From: Terramyces sp. JEL0728 | Taxonomy: Eukaryota; Chytridiomycota; Chytridiomycetes; Rhizophydiales; Terramycetaceae | DNA length: 49,331 nt | Reading direction: 5' to 3' | NCBI GenBank assembly: GCA_027603945.1 | Contig: JADIIU010000097.1 | Span: forward strand, 1 to 49,331 | Part shown: positions 30,043 to 40,865 of the stretch, piece after piece | How the letters are laid out: each line of letters starts with the position of its first letter | Position numbering within the stretch: position 1 is the stretch's first letter | Made by a program: the position numbers and the translations under genes | Notes under the pieces: model-generated | Told to the model about the DNA's origin: nothing | Seen by the model: only the letters and a program-made list of their open reading frames with translations | Database searches by the model: none

Positions 30043-30278
30043 TTTTCAGAAATAGCAAACAATGAAAAGGAAAAGACACCTAAATAAACAACAATGTACT
30101 CATTATCAAACATACACCAATGACAAAGTGATCACAAACAACATTCCCGACACACAAAACATTAGCTCTCAACTGTTTAACTGCAAGTAGTACAATTGGA
30201 TGATCTCATCGCGTTTAGACGGAAATTTTATTGTAAAAGTTTCCACCCAGGATCTGCCAATGCTAAATGGCAGCAATA

Positions 30279-31397
30279 TTAACACAGAAACAGATAGAGC
30301 AGCATAAATGAGCAGCTTACCCACACTGTAGAGTCGCTTACAATTTTCAATATAATTAGTGCTAGCGGATTCTGCTGAAAAAACGGTACTTCCATCCCGA
30401 CAATCAACAAAGTAAGATTAACCACGGTTAAAAAGTACAAGAACCAAATCGTGATATTGATTGCGAAACTAAAATTTGCGATTTTTGTTTCTAAAGGCGT
30501 TTTAGTATTTTTAACGACTTTTACAGCTTTACGAAGTGATTTTGCTGTAACAGTGGTATTTCGGTTTATTGTACTTGTATCTTTAGTTGATGGAGTCGGC
30601 CCTTCGTTTTGAATTTCGCTTTCAAGCTCACTTGCACAGTGAGTTGCTTGCTTTGAAGCTTTTCCGGACCCTTTTGTTCCCTTTTCTGCATTTTGGCTTT
30701 GGGAATTTCTCAGAATATCCAGTACTTTGTTTGAAAAATAGATGAGCAATGGTGCCGTAATAAGGACTATTGTGCAGAGGGAAACCGAAAACCCTGCCCT
30801 TCGGAAGAATATATAGTTGTCTATTGAAGTACTGGTCCCAAGTGTTGCCCAAGAAATATTAAAAGTGAGCAACAGAGTCAAGATCACCATTCGGAGTACT
30901 GCAAAAACTTTGCTGGTTGGTATAACTGCATTCCCTATTTTGACATCTGAATACAAATCAATCCCCGTTGATGCACCGACGACACTGGTGACAAACACAG
31001 TAGAACCCGCGACGCCAAATGCATAATAAAGAAAATCGATGATGATGTTGGTTTGCACATATCTGACAATTTCCGAATCAGTCATTGCACCAATATCTCT
31101 AAATGCTACAGACCTTGTGTTTGCCAGCGATACAATCCTAAATACACTTGACGAGAAACACAAAACGCATGTTGTATCCATCGGACTCCATTTCTTTTTT
31201 TGTTGCTGGTCCGACAAGACTTTGGCAAGTAAATTTTGAACAATTTTTCCTAAATAGCAAATTATGGAGGCAATGGCCATGAGTATCATTATCAAATCGA
31301 TAGTGGCGAAAATAGCTGTCTTTGATCCGCAGCCGAGATAATTTGCCCGGTAGTCGCATATTTCCAATAGGTATGAAGTAGGTATGGAGTCTGTCAT
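30279..31397 (-). CDS. Seven-helix membrane protein, paralogue 3 (intron-less)
   Basis: A single exon of 372 residues. Predicted helices lie near 28-52, 77-97, 114-142, 163-188, 202-225, 310-335 and 345-370. The family core ICDYRANYLGC, MDTTCVLCFSSSVFRIVSLA and DSTVWVSCSFMLLYL is kept. The intron present in paralogues 1, 2 and 5 (between VFV and the following SVV) is cleanly absent here with no codon change. The inner loop 3 (226-308) is Thr/Ser/Lys-rich. Confidence 0.75.
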   Translation of the reverse strand: MTDSIPTSYLLEICDYRANYLGCGSKTAIFATIDLIMILMAIASIICYLGKIVQNLLAKVLSDQQQKKKWSPMDTTCVLCFSSSVFRIVSLANTRSVAFRDIGAMTDSEIVRYVQTNIIIDFLYYAFGVAGSTVFVTSVVGASTGIDLYSDVKIGNAVIPTSKVFAVLRMVILTLLLTFNISWATLGTSTSIDNYIFFRRAGFSVSLCTIVLITAPLLIYFSNKVLDILRNSQSQNAEKGTKGSGKASKQATHCASELESEIQNEGPTPSTKDTSTINRNTTVTAKSLRKAVKVVKNTKTPLETKIANFSFAINITIWFLYFLTVVNLTLLIVGMEVPFFQQNPLALIILKIVSDSTVWVSCSFMLLYLFLC

Positions 31398-31544
31398 TTG
31401 TTTTTTTCAAACTGAGGTAATCAAATCAACCGTAACAATGGGTGTTGTCCTACGCGTATCGTTAATTTCATCTCTATTCTTCTGATTGGTATGCAATTTC
31501 ATACTATTGGTAAATATCAACAAGTGTAAAATATTGAATATTTA

Positions 31545-32651
31545 TTAACATAAATATAAATAAAGTAGCATGAAGCTGCAGCTGATCCATACCGAAAAAT
31601 CACTTGCAGATTTCAATACTAAAATTGCTAGATGGCCAGATCGGAAAAGTGGTACTTCAAAGCCAACAATCAGCAGTATCAGGTTGCAGAAAGTCATAAC
31701 GTACAGCAGCCAGATAACTGTGCTAATTGCGAACCTGAAATTTGCGATTTTCTGTTCAAGTGATAATTCATTCTTTACCCAACCTTTTACGACTCTTGAT
31801 GGGATTGGATTAGAAGATTTACCCATCACCACAGATGCACCGACCGACTGAGGCAATGAGATTTGATCAGCAGTATTGGTTCCTTGTTTAGTGTCTTTAA
31901 CAGCTGTTTTTGTCAAATCGCCCCTGGAGCGTTCAATTTTCAACCCTTCTTTCATTATGCTGATTACGTTATTGGAAAAATAAACTAACAAGGGCAGAGT
32001 AACAAACGCGCTTGCAAATAAAGCTATCAAATATCCTCCTCTTCTGAATAGAGTGTAGTTTTCAACTGTGGTGCTGGTGCCAAGCGTGGCCCAAGAAATA
32101 TAAATTGCCATTAGTAAGATTATAACAATCATTCGGAAAATTGCAAATACTTTGGCTGTATGGATAGTAGTGTCGCCAAACTTCAAATCAGAAAATAAAT
32201 TAACACCAGTAGCAGTGCCAACGACGCTCCCAACAAATACAGTTGCAGCAGCGACTCCGGTGCCGTAATAAACGAAATCCATAAATATGTTTACCTGTAC
32301 ATACTTTAAAATACTCTCATCTGTCATTTCATTTGTGTTTTTGGATGCAATTGACCTTGCATTTACTAATTGAGCAATACGAAAGATATTTGACAGGCAA
32401 CAAAGCAGACAAGTAGTGTCTAACGGGCTCCATTTCCTTTTATCTCCACTTTCATTCAGCACTTTGGTGATTAAACTTTGCACAATCTTTCCTGTGTATA
32501 ATGCAATCGTGAATACAGTCATCAGAATTACTACCAAGTCTATTGTCGCAAAGTGCTGCGTTAATTGACCGCATCCCAAGTAATTTGCTCTGTAATCGCA
32601 TATGCCCAGCAAATATGAAGTGGAGAGTGGAAAATCTATTGATTTTTGCAT
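31545..32651 (-). CDS. Seven-helix membrane protein, paralogue 4 (intron-less)
   Basis: A single exon of 368 residues from ATG 32651. It has the ICDYRANYLGC motif, LDTTCLLCCLSNIFRIAQLV, YISWATLGTSTTVENYTLF around helices 4-5 and the C-terminal DFSVWISCSFMLLYLYLC. Like paralogue 3 it lacks the shared intron, suggesting that 3 and 4 descend from one intron-loss event. It is the most upstream member of the array. The conserved cysteines in the N-terminal motif (C..C) and after helix 4 could form an outer disulphide; this is inference. Confidence 0.75.
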   Translation of the reverse strand: MQKSIDFPLSTSYLLGICDYRANYLGCGQLTQHFATIDLVVILMTVFTIALYTGKIVQSLITKVLNESGDKRKWSPLDTTCLLCCLSNIFRIAQLVNARSIASKNTNEMTDESILKYVQVNIFMDFVYYGTGVAAATVFVGSVVGTATGVNLFSDLKFGDTTIHTAKVFAIFRMIVIILLMAIYISWATLGTSTTVENYTLFRRGGYLIALFASAFVTLPLLVYFSNNVISIMKEGLKIERSRGDLTKTAVKDTKQGTNTADQISLPQSVGASVVMGKSSNPIPSRVVKGWVKNELSLEQKIANFRFAISTVIWLLYVMTFCNLILLIVGFEVPLFRSGHLAILVLKSASDFSVWISCSFMLLYLYLC

Positions 32652-33228
32652 TATTGTCTGAAATGTAAAGCTGCCGACAATGACCGTGTCTGTATTATGC
32701 TGGTGCTATAATGGATATATCACTCAAATAATGCCCAGAGTTACAAACTTTTTTAATATCACTGAAAATTGAGTGCTAATTCAGTTTGAAGTGAAAGCTT
32801 GGATGGTGGCATTTCATTTAGGTGCTCGCTTCTATTGCTATTGCGACGGGTTGGTACTGTTCATCTCAAGTTCCAGTGTCGATCACATAACCGGGGTATT
32901 TAGTTCTACCAGTCATTGCTGAGTAGCATATGCCCAATTGCCTCATGAGTGACATTGAGGGATGTCTGCCCGCCATTAGGCAAATAATATTCATTGAGAC
33001 CTTGTAGTTTAAATCACGGGTATGCCGAAATTGAATTCTTTCAAATCACCCTGGCTTCAGAACAGCCAGCAATCACAACTGAACAACACCTGCCAAGCAA
33101 CAAGCAGATCAATAGCCGGTATCCAGATAATTAATCTTGTGGGGGAAGTAATGGTGACCAGATATCATGTGAAAAAAATTACCGCTCAGTCACAGGAAGG
33201 GAAAAACTTGACTCAAAAAAACAGAAAA
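32652..33228. other. Divergent intergenic region
   Basis: About 577 bp between the 7TM array and the RIB3 fusion gene. The RIB3-side frame stays open back to an ATG at 33022, but that stretch shows no conserved sequence and is treated as leader DNA. No other feature seen. Confidence 0.45.
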
Positions 33229-34666
33229 ATGTCCAGGAGAATTGTATTAGAAAACATTCATTATCTTAATGGAAAGGAGTTTGAACTCGAATCAGGAAAT
33301 TTAGTTTTGAATGACGGGCCAGCTGTTACTCAAATCGTTGCTGATTGCCGTGGATATATCGCACTGCCATCATTCGTCAATGCATATGCAGAAACATTTA
33401 AAAAATCATTGGTTCAGCAAGGATTTACCATAAATATTACTTTTGACAGTGCCGATCCAACCGCTGTCGATATTAGAAAAAATGGATGGAATATCTCTAA
33501 AATTAACGATTTTCAATATTCATTGGTAAAGAACGGAACTAGAAAAACCATTGATAGCATTGAATTGAAGGATTTCTATGGGTCTGGAAATCTTGAACAC
33601 CATTCATCCAATATCTGGCCGTTGCTTTTAGCCAGGGCTGCAAGGTATATTCATTCTAATCAGACAAAATGACTGCAAGGAATTGTTGCGCCAACTTACT
33701 ATTGCTCCAGCAGAAATACTGGGATTGGGAGACACTTTCATTAACGATTCAAAAGCAAACTCTAATGTTATTCTATTTAAAGTTTTACCGCAGTGGGATT
33801 TAGCAACAACGGGTACTATTTTATTGATGTAGAATCCATCTTGAAATCAATCTTTTTACACGGCGGGAACGACAATAAAGTTGCCGCTGCATTCAAGGAC
33901 GGACAGCTGTTGTATGGACAGGACGAATTCACAGATATCTACCAAGCAGCTTCATTATCAATGTACTACGATCAAGAAAACGATCCTTCAAGGGCAGTTG
34001 GCGGTGAAAAGCATGAATTTGACTCTATTGAATCAGCACTTGAAGATTTCAGTAATCAGCATTAACAATAGAAAAAGGAAACTTTGTAGTAGTTGTAGAT
34101 AACGAAGACCGTGAGAATGAAGGTGATTTGATTATTGCCGGAGAAGATTTCACTCCTGAAAAAGCAGCATTTATGATCAGATACACAACGTATTTTGTTT
34201 TAACTGTAGCGGACTCATCTGTGCTCCTGCTACTGGCGCTATCCTGGATAGATTAAAGCTTCCATTGATGGTTGAAAAGAATACAGATTCTTTAAAGACT
34301 GCGTATACTATCTCCATCGACGCTACTAAAGGAACAACCACTGGTATTTCTGCACACGACAGATCTACCACAATCAGACTATTATCAACACCAGATTGTC
34401 AACCAGAATCATTCAACCGGCCAGGACATGTGTTTCCACTTAGAGCAGTTGAAGGAGGTGTCCTAAAAAGAGTTGGACACACTGAAGCATCAGTTGATTT
34501 GTGCCGCTTAGCAGGCAAGGCTCCAGTTGCAGCCATTTGCGAAATTTGTCTGGATAACGGTAAAATGGCAAGAAGAGATGATTTGATTGTATTCTGCAAG
34601 AGATGGAATTTCAAACTGATTACCATTAACGATTTGGTTAATTACAGAGTAAAACATGGACTCTAA
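33229..34666 (+). CDS. RIB3: 3,4-dihydroxy-2-butanone-4-phosphate synthase fused to an amidohydrolase-like N-terminal region
   Basis: Five exons with introns at 33645-33663, 33813-33832, 34052-34071 and 34190-34209 (19-20 nt) give one 452-residue frame. Residues from ~250 on are a complete DHBP synthase, the riboflavin-pathway enzyme acting on ribulose 5-phosphate. Motifs are [62 protein letters not shown] and [11 protein letters not shown]. The N-terminal ~240 residues resemble a shrunken amidohydrolase: [14 protein letters not shown] stands where PGFVNxHxH metal ligands are expected, and [15 protein letters not shown] resembles the usual C-terminal block. The metal histidines are missing, so this part is probably non-catalytic. 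No ATG lies between the two parts near the RIB3 domain start, which favours a true fusion. Confidence 0.8.
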
Positions 34667-34787
34667 ATAAAAGCATTCATTATTTACTTTGTGAGTCAGA
34701 TGCTTGTTTTAGAACAAACTAAACCATATCAGTCCAATTATATCTTGTAGGAAGGATAAGCAGATATTGGTGACAGCAATTTTATTG

Positions 34788-36127
34788 TTAGAAATCAGTA
34801 TCATCCAAATCGTCTTCTCCATCATCACCAATATCAATACTAGATTCATCATCTTCCTCCTCTTCCTTTTCTGGTTTTCTACCGCCTCTAGCTTCACTTG
34901 GTCGTTGTTTTGGCTCGGGGATATTGCCAGATTCTACATCTTCATCAACAAATTCTCCGCTCGACATGTCAGAGTCCATAGACATGCCATCATCCTAAGG
35001 TTAATACGTTTTACTTCAAATTCGTCTTCGTTAGAGTCTGAGTCTTCCTGTTTATTCAGTCTATTTCTTGACCCAGCAGCTACATTAGTCAAAAGTACCA
35101 GCCGGTCTATTCGGTCTAGCTGATTTATTTCCATCATTTTCGCCTCTCAGTAATTCCAACTCTTCTTCGCGCAATCTGCTCTGCATTCGTTTCAAGGATG
35201 ACTCTGTTTCTTCAAATTTATCCTGCTCTTCACGGTGGTACTCGTCCAACTGCTGTTCTAAAAATGTAAGATTCCTGAATTTTTCCATATATATATTGTA
35301 CACTCTTACAAGGTCCACTTCAATCTTTTCGTATTCGTCCATATAAGCAGGACTTGGTTAGTACTTTTGTTACCGCACTCCTTGAAGTGATTTCAGACGC
35401 TTTTCAGCCCGTTCCAATTCACCCTTCTTCTTTTCTATTTTTGCCAATAGATTGTATTCGTCTGCTTGCAAGCTCTCAAACGTATTTTGAGTCGTATTTA
35501 ATTTTTCGCGCAGCTTGTTTATTGCCTCTGTTACAGCTTTTTCCATTGCCATCAATTCAAATGGTTTTGAAATCACTGTTGTACGAACATCCCGCAATTC
35601 CAATTCGCGTCCAAGCAAATCAAACAGCTCTGCTCCTTTTTCTGTTATGGCGCTTGCTAGTGCTCTGCAAGCTTTAAGCTTCCCTAGTTTATTTGAGATG
35701 TCCAGAGGCGGAAGAGTAATCGACTCCTGAATTTAGCACTGAAATACATTTTCTTTACCGGTTATTCTTGCTCTGGATAACAATTCAGAGATTTTCATCA
35801 GTTCTCGGACTGCAAATCCATCTGCTTTATATAAATTCCTTGTATTTAATCGGATTTGCGCTTTTGGTGCTATGTAGGCTGCTATGGATTTCACAAATTG
35901 GACTCGACCGCTTTCTGACTTGAAGTCGAGTGGGATTCCAAATGATGGATCGTAGCTGGTTAATATTGATTTACTTGGTTACCAGCCAGTACAAGATATT
36001 TCCCATGGTTTCAAAATTTGGCGTTCTAAAGCTTTCCATAGATACAGGCTGCGGATACCCCAATCCCCTTAATTGCTCTGTAAACGCTTCATTAATTGCT
36101 CGTACCTCTCATTTCTCTAAACGACAT
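34788..36127 (-). CDS. IFT38: Intraflagellar transport protein IFT38 (CLUAP1)
   Basis: Seven exons with six introns of 19-21 nt (34995-35014, 35080-35098, 35353-35373, 35727-35747, 35956-35974, 36087-36105) give 406 residues, close to the usual ~410. The N-terminus MSFREMR plus FTEQLRGLGYPQPVSMESFR is typical of CLUAP1. Then come FVKSIAAYIAPKAQIRLNT and LYKADGFAVRELMKISELL, the coiled coil with SVxRPAYMDEYEK-type joint (here VRPAYMDEYEK) and YMEKFRNLTFLEQQL. The tail is Asp/Glu-rich. IFT38 is a core IFT-B subunit needed to build cilia. The gene starts 16 bp from the stop of the codirectional transporter gene upstream, so its promoter must overlap that gene. Confidence 0.95.
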
Positions 36128-36143
36128 TTTGACGCGAAAGATT

Positions 36144-37679
36144 TTATTCAAAAAACAATGATACAACTTGTAAAGCTCCAAACAGCACACCAAACCCAGA
36201 TAGCAAAATACCGATTGATTGCTTTGCGGTCCATGCTTCTGATTTTGTGACTTGGTAATAATAAAGCGTTGGCAAAACATAACACATGCAGACACCTCCA
36301 GTAGCACCCACAAACGCAAGGTAGAAATCTAAATTCGGAATTGCAAATGCAGTTGCATAAGAGGACACCATTATTACCGTCGAGAGAACTTTTCTGCGCG
36401 ATTCTCTTGTCAAAAGTATGTCTATTTCTGCATGGGTAGGAGAATAACTTGAAGAGTCGTCGTCAGGTATTTCAGAGTATCCGATAAAACGTTCATCTTT
36501 GAAATAATTGTAAAGCGATTCCATCGCCAGCCTGCATGGATGAGCTTGGATGGGAAAAGAGAGGGCGGCAAGCAGTGAATAAAAGAACTTGCCAATCAGT
36601 ATCAGCACTCCAGTTTCAACTATATTAGGCATGCTTACAATTATCTAGCACTATGAGTTTAGTTTCCGTGCCAAATGTCATGTATCCTATAATTCCTATC
36701 GACATGTATGTAAGCCCAACCAGTATAACCGATAAATCAATGACAGAGAATATGTGGATTAGCTGTTTCGGCTCCAAGCTCTGTCCTTGTATATAGTTTG
36801 CATCAATGAGATTATAAATGGAAAATATCTGCATTAGCAACACTTACATTCTGGTGGCAAGTGAATGCAAAGATGAATATGGGGATGCTTTGAAACGTTG
36901 ACCAGTCAAATACAAATAATTCATAATCGCCTATTGATCTGACAAATATTGCCAAGTATGGTATCAATACTGCCAAATAGCAGGCACAAAATAGCGCCAA
37001 ACCAGAAAACCACCAGAAATCATCCACCGATTTCGCGTAGTTTAACGGCATGATTACTACTAGAAACGCCAACATCCAAAAGAACCGATTTGTCAATACT
37101 GGATATAATATAGACTCTTTTGCTATTATATACTGGAATATTTCTGGCATTCCTTCTCCTATCGAAATCAAGTAGCTAACAGCGAAGCCCAAACATCCCA
37201 ATATAACTGATATATCGCATAGTGCTGCTAGTTGCTTTGGTAATACTGATTGTCCAATTGATGAAAATGAAGGTTCACCATCTGTAGTCACTAGGATATA
37301 AGGTTTCGGTCTTTGCTGTCCATGGGCCAATTCCGCCGAAAACACTAGTAGTCGCAGTGAAAACCAAGTTGCAGCAATAGCAAATACAGTGATAACGAAC
37401 CCTACATCAGTGGATATTACCTTGAACCAGACCAACTACAGAAAAAGCAAAGGGCAGTGAAACAATCCCAGTCCCAAGTATAGTATTACACAAATCAACA
37501 GTAGAATGTAAAACAGAGGATTTCTTTTTATCAATCATCAATTCCAAATCCGATATTGAAGGTTCAAGTGGTGGCAAAGTGTAATCTTCGTCGACAGTTG
37601 GATGAAAGACTGATTTTGTTATTTCGTACCTCGTTTTAGTCACTGAATTTCTCTTGTGTAGTTGGATTTCCGTTTCCAT
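36144..37679 (-). CDS. Amino acid transporter, AAAP family (Avt/SLC38-like)
   Basis: Four exons with 19-nt introns (36620-36638, 36829-36847, 37402-37420) give 492 residues. After a polar 60-residue tail comes the family's first-helix motif NTILGTGIVSLPFAFSVVGL, then FVITVFAIAATW restored by splicing, FIFAFTCHQNIFSIYN (the central FxCHxN block, also restored) and GIIGYMTFGTET. The C-terminal helices follow a cytosolic acidic loop. Eleven or so helices are visible. Members move neutral or other amino acids with H+ or Na+ across vacuolar or plasma membranes; substrate unknown. Confidence 0.85.
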
Positions 37680-37995
37680 AAAATGGAACGCGTAGTTTTA
37701 TTTGTTATTGACAAGGGATATGGGCATTTCGTAATTCAATACAGGATTGCATGTCAAGAGCATAACTGAATCGTAAGTGAGGGGGCGAGTGGGTTTACCA
37801 GCAGGTAGACTAAAATCAACTAAACTTGAATGTGTGTCCGTATCATGTCATTATCGCATATATTAACGATAATCATCTTAAAAGCAAGCTTGCTCATCTC
37901 CTTGATAAATGATGTGCTAGCACGCATTCCATAACGCTACCGTAATGTAGCCTCGGCGTAAGCTTAAAATCCGCCTAATAACTTTTGCGCGTATC
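37680..37995. other. Divergent intergenic region
   Basis: About 316 bp between the transporter and the SH3 gene start. No gene or repeat seen; it should hold both promoters. Confidence 0.45.
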
Positions 37996-38292
37996 ATGGC
38001 AACTTTCAGAAACCGACTATACGAAAATATAATCTCAGAGATAGAGTTCCTTTCAAAGCACAAGCTGATATCACCAAAACAACACCAGGAATCCATTCAA
38101 CTGCTCCAGTCTCAAACTCCTACGTATGTAGCAAAGTACGAATACAAAGCAACTGAAAGCGAAGAGCTGTCAATTGCAGAGGGAGATTTGCTCCAAGTAT
38201 TGCAAAACATTGATGAAAATTGGGCTCAAGCTTTGAAATTCAGTACAAAGAAAACTGGACTAGTTCCGCTCTCATATATAGACACGGAATAA
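37996..38292 (+). CDS. Small SH3-domain protein (Lsb/Pin3-like layout)
   Basis: A single exon of 98 residues. Residues 1-40 form a helical region (LYENIISEIEFLSKHKLIS). Residues ~44-96 are one SH3 domain with YVAKYEYKATESEELSIAEGD-like start (ALYDY equivalent AKYEY), the NIDENWAQAL tryptophan and GLVPLSYI closing strand. SH3 domains bind proline-rich ligands, often in actin patches and endocytosis. The helix plus SH3 layout recalls yeast Lsb1/Lsb2 without the prion-like tail. The partner is unknown. Confidence 0.8.
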   Translation: MATFRNRLYENIISEIEFLSKHKLISPKQHQESIQLLQSQTPTYVAKYEYKATESEELSIAEGDLLQVLQNIDENWAQALKFSTKKTGLVPLSYIDTE

Positions 38293-38494
38293 GCAAGTAT
38301 TGATTGTCTACAGTTTCAAGAGCCTACAGCCGATTCTGCAGCAATAAACTTTTTTAATATTTTGCTGTTAAAGCTCTCTTTGCCTTACATATTCGAGGAG
38401 CGTAGTATGCAGCCTCGATAATCGCTGTCCAGATATCAAAAAAGATTGATGGATTAGTCAAAATTTGTCGCAGGGAAATTTTTTTCACCATCAA

Positions 38495-39528
38495 ATGAAT
38501 CGCTTGCTACGAGTTCCAAGAATTGCCAAACCATCAACTCGCTCTAGCCACTCTTTAATTGTTCCATACTCCCACGTTCCACTTGTAAAGTTTATCAACG
38601 GAGTCCCAGCAGAACAAGTTAGAGAATTAACCGATTACGAAAAAAAATGGGACTTTTGGACAACCTCCACTTCATTCTACGAAAGAAAACCAATTACCAG
38701 AGTAATTTTTATTAATGTTAGGGTTTAGTCACTGTACCAGAAGGAGAATCCTGGGTTGTTGAACGGTTTGGAAGTTTCTCTAGAGTTTTACATTCAGGAA
38801 GCCATGTATTGCTTCCAGTTGTTGATCAAATCAAAGCTGTAAAGCCTTCCGCTGCAGTGTCAATGGGTGTATTCTCCCCTGGCGTCTCTTCAAAGAGTAA
38901 TTTATTTTAATGTAGATGGACTTGTTGATGTATACGCAGTTACATATTTCAAAGTAATCGATGCACAATCTGTATATTGCATTTAATCATAGTCTACTTA
39001 TTACCGCGATCCACAAACCAACAAACCAGATTCTGAAAGATCAGCAGCTAGAATTGTGCGTGAATCATTGGAAAATGAAATTGCAAATGTTGACGCAAAA
39101 TCTGGATTATCTGCATCAGCAAGAGAGTCACTAGCTGAAAAAGTGTTGACTCGTTTGAGAAACCATGAAGCAGATTTTGGATTAGAATTTACCGCTGTTG
39201 AGCTCCGTAATTATTTTTGATTGTAGGCGGTGCATATGATGTTGCTGATAAAGTTCCAGCTAGAATTAGAGCATACGAAGCTCCACACCCAGATTTCGAA
39301 GCACCTGGACACCATCTATCTAACGACTACTGGTCTGAATACTTGGTGCCACCTTTCTTCAACAAAGTTACCTATGGTTCCAACAAACAGCCAGTTACCA
39401 TTGCTACACCAAGTTTAGAGTGGAATATTCCATCTCCTCCAGATTTCCATCACTTTAACCAACAACCAAAAGTCACTGTTGCTCCTGAAGCTGAAGATTT
39501 GGCTAAATTGGGACTTAAAGCTCACTAA
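38495..39528 (+). CDS. Mitochondrial SPFH/stomatin-like protein
   Basis: Five exons with introns 38702-38721, 38897-38915, 38972-38992 and 39207-39226 (19-21 nt) give 317 residues. The Arg/Ser-rich N-terminus (MNRLLRVPRIAK) looks like a mitochondrial presequence. The SPFH core starts VTVPEGESWVVERFGSF and continues HVLLPVVDQI, GLVDVYAVTYFKVID, ARIVRESLENEI and FTAVELRGAYDVADKVPARI. Members such as SLP-2 scaffold inner-membrane complexes. The expected long C-terminal coiled region is replaced by a Pro-rich tail, so it may be a divergent subgroup. A single-TM anchor is not obvious. Confidence 0.7.
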
Positions 39529-39612
39529 AGAATTTGAATTTGTGTTGTTTTAGTATTTTAAGAGTCTGCAAACTTTTGCAACAGCTGAGGCAGTACAAAT
39601 AGAAAACTACGT

Positions 39613-40636
39613 TTATTGGTGCTCAATTGGCTTTGGATTGTAGATGGCTGCTTCCTCTCTTTCCTCCTGTACCACTTGCTCTTTATCCAATCTGTCCAAC
39701 TTGGACAATCTGTTCAAAACTTCCAATCTATAATTATCGACCTGTTCAATAGGGTTATCTGCATTAACTAGTATTACCGACAAGAACAAGCATCCTCAGT
39801 GAAGGTAGTTTTTGCAGTTTATCGATTTGGTCCATTGTTTCAATCTTGTTTTGACTGATTAGAAATTTCTTACCGCAAGTTCAAATAAGTAAGGTAATTC
39901 AATCGCTCAAACCCGTCCAAGTTGCTAATTTTGTTTTGTCTCAAATTTAGAACTTGCAGATGAGGTAAATCCGGGAATTTCAGAGCGGAAATGTCATTTG
40001 CAGCCTGGATTAAATCTACTTACCAAGTACAATCGCTGCAACTTTGGCAGATTCAATTTTGGATTGGTTTTCATTCTGTTTCCCCTCAATTCCAGATGCA
40101 GCATTTCCGGAAAGTCTTCAAAAGCGGCATTTTCAGTCAACTTGTTATCTACATTAGTGGAAAGTACCATTCAAGTTCAAGAACGACAGCATTGGCCAAG
40201 AAGTAACAGTAAAATCTTTCAGCTTGTTCTTTGCTAGATTAACGTGTTGTAGATATTTGAATTTATCTATAGTTGCAGGCAAATTCGAAATGAAATTACT
40301 TTGCAGATTCAGAGACAGTAAAAACTCTAGACTTGACAGTCCTTCAATATTAACCAAGTTGTTATCGGAACAGTCAATGTAACGCAAGTGAGGAAATCCT
40401 GCGATTGCATTTAGGTTTGTAATTTCCTTTTCGTGTACTTCCAATCTTGTGTAAGCATGAGATAATCCAACTGCTGTTCGCGCAATCAAAGAAAGATTTT
40501 GAGATATCAACTCTGCTGTCAAAGGTAGTGTTTCTGACGTTACTGGAATTACTTCTTCATCCTCAGCTTCTTTTTTTTCAGCTGGTTCGTCTGGAAGAAT
40601 TTGGTCTTCAATTTCTGCGTCGTTGATTTCTTCCAT
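39613..40636 (-). CDS. LRRC23-type leucine-rich repeat protein of the axoneme
   Basis: Five exons with four 19-nt introns (39759-39777, 39855-39873, 40006-40024, 40149-40167) give 315 residues. After an acidic N-tail the diagnostic block SLIARTAVGLSHAYTRLEV appears, as in LRRC23, then about seven leucine-rich repeats (for example LRYIDCSDNNLVNIEGL, LQHVNLAKNKL and LNLRQNKI). Introns cut in the repeats and splicing keeps the LxLxxN spacing. LRRC23 belongs to radial spokes of motile cilia. With ODAD1 and IFT38 it makes a third ciliary gene in this window. Confidence 0.85.
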
Positions 40637-40865
40637 CTTGTTTCGACGCGTAAAAAAGAATAGCAAGTGCTATTAAGCGGATCTAGTAAGTGTCAATTGT
40701 CACTCTGGAGTTAAATATCGCAGTTTAAACGATATTCGTTTGCAGATTTGCAGATCAAGCACCTGATCATTCTGTAACAACTTCTGAAGGCCCAGTCAAG
40801 TATCATTTCTGTGGTTACTGCTCCAATATTTCTTGGATAAATTAGCTGGTGACGTGTTCACCAAT

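Noticed and set aside
33022..33228. Earlier ATG for the RIB3 fusion gene
   Set aside because: The added 69 residues are Asn/Gln/Lys-rich without domain features; the ATG at 33229 fits the start of the domain.
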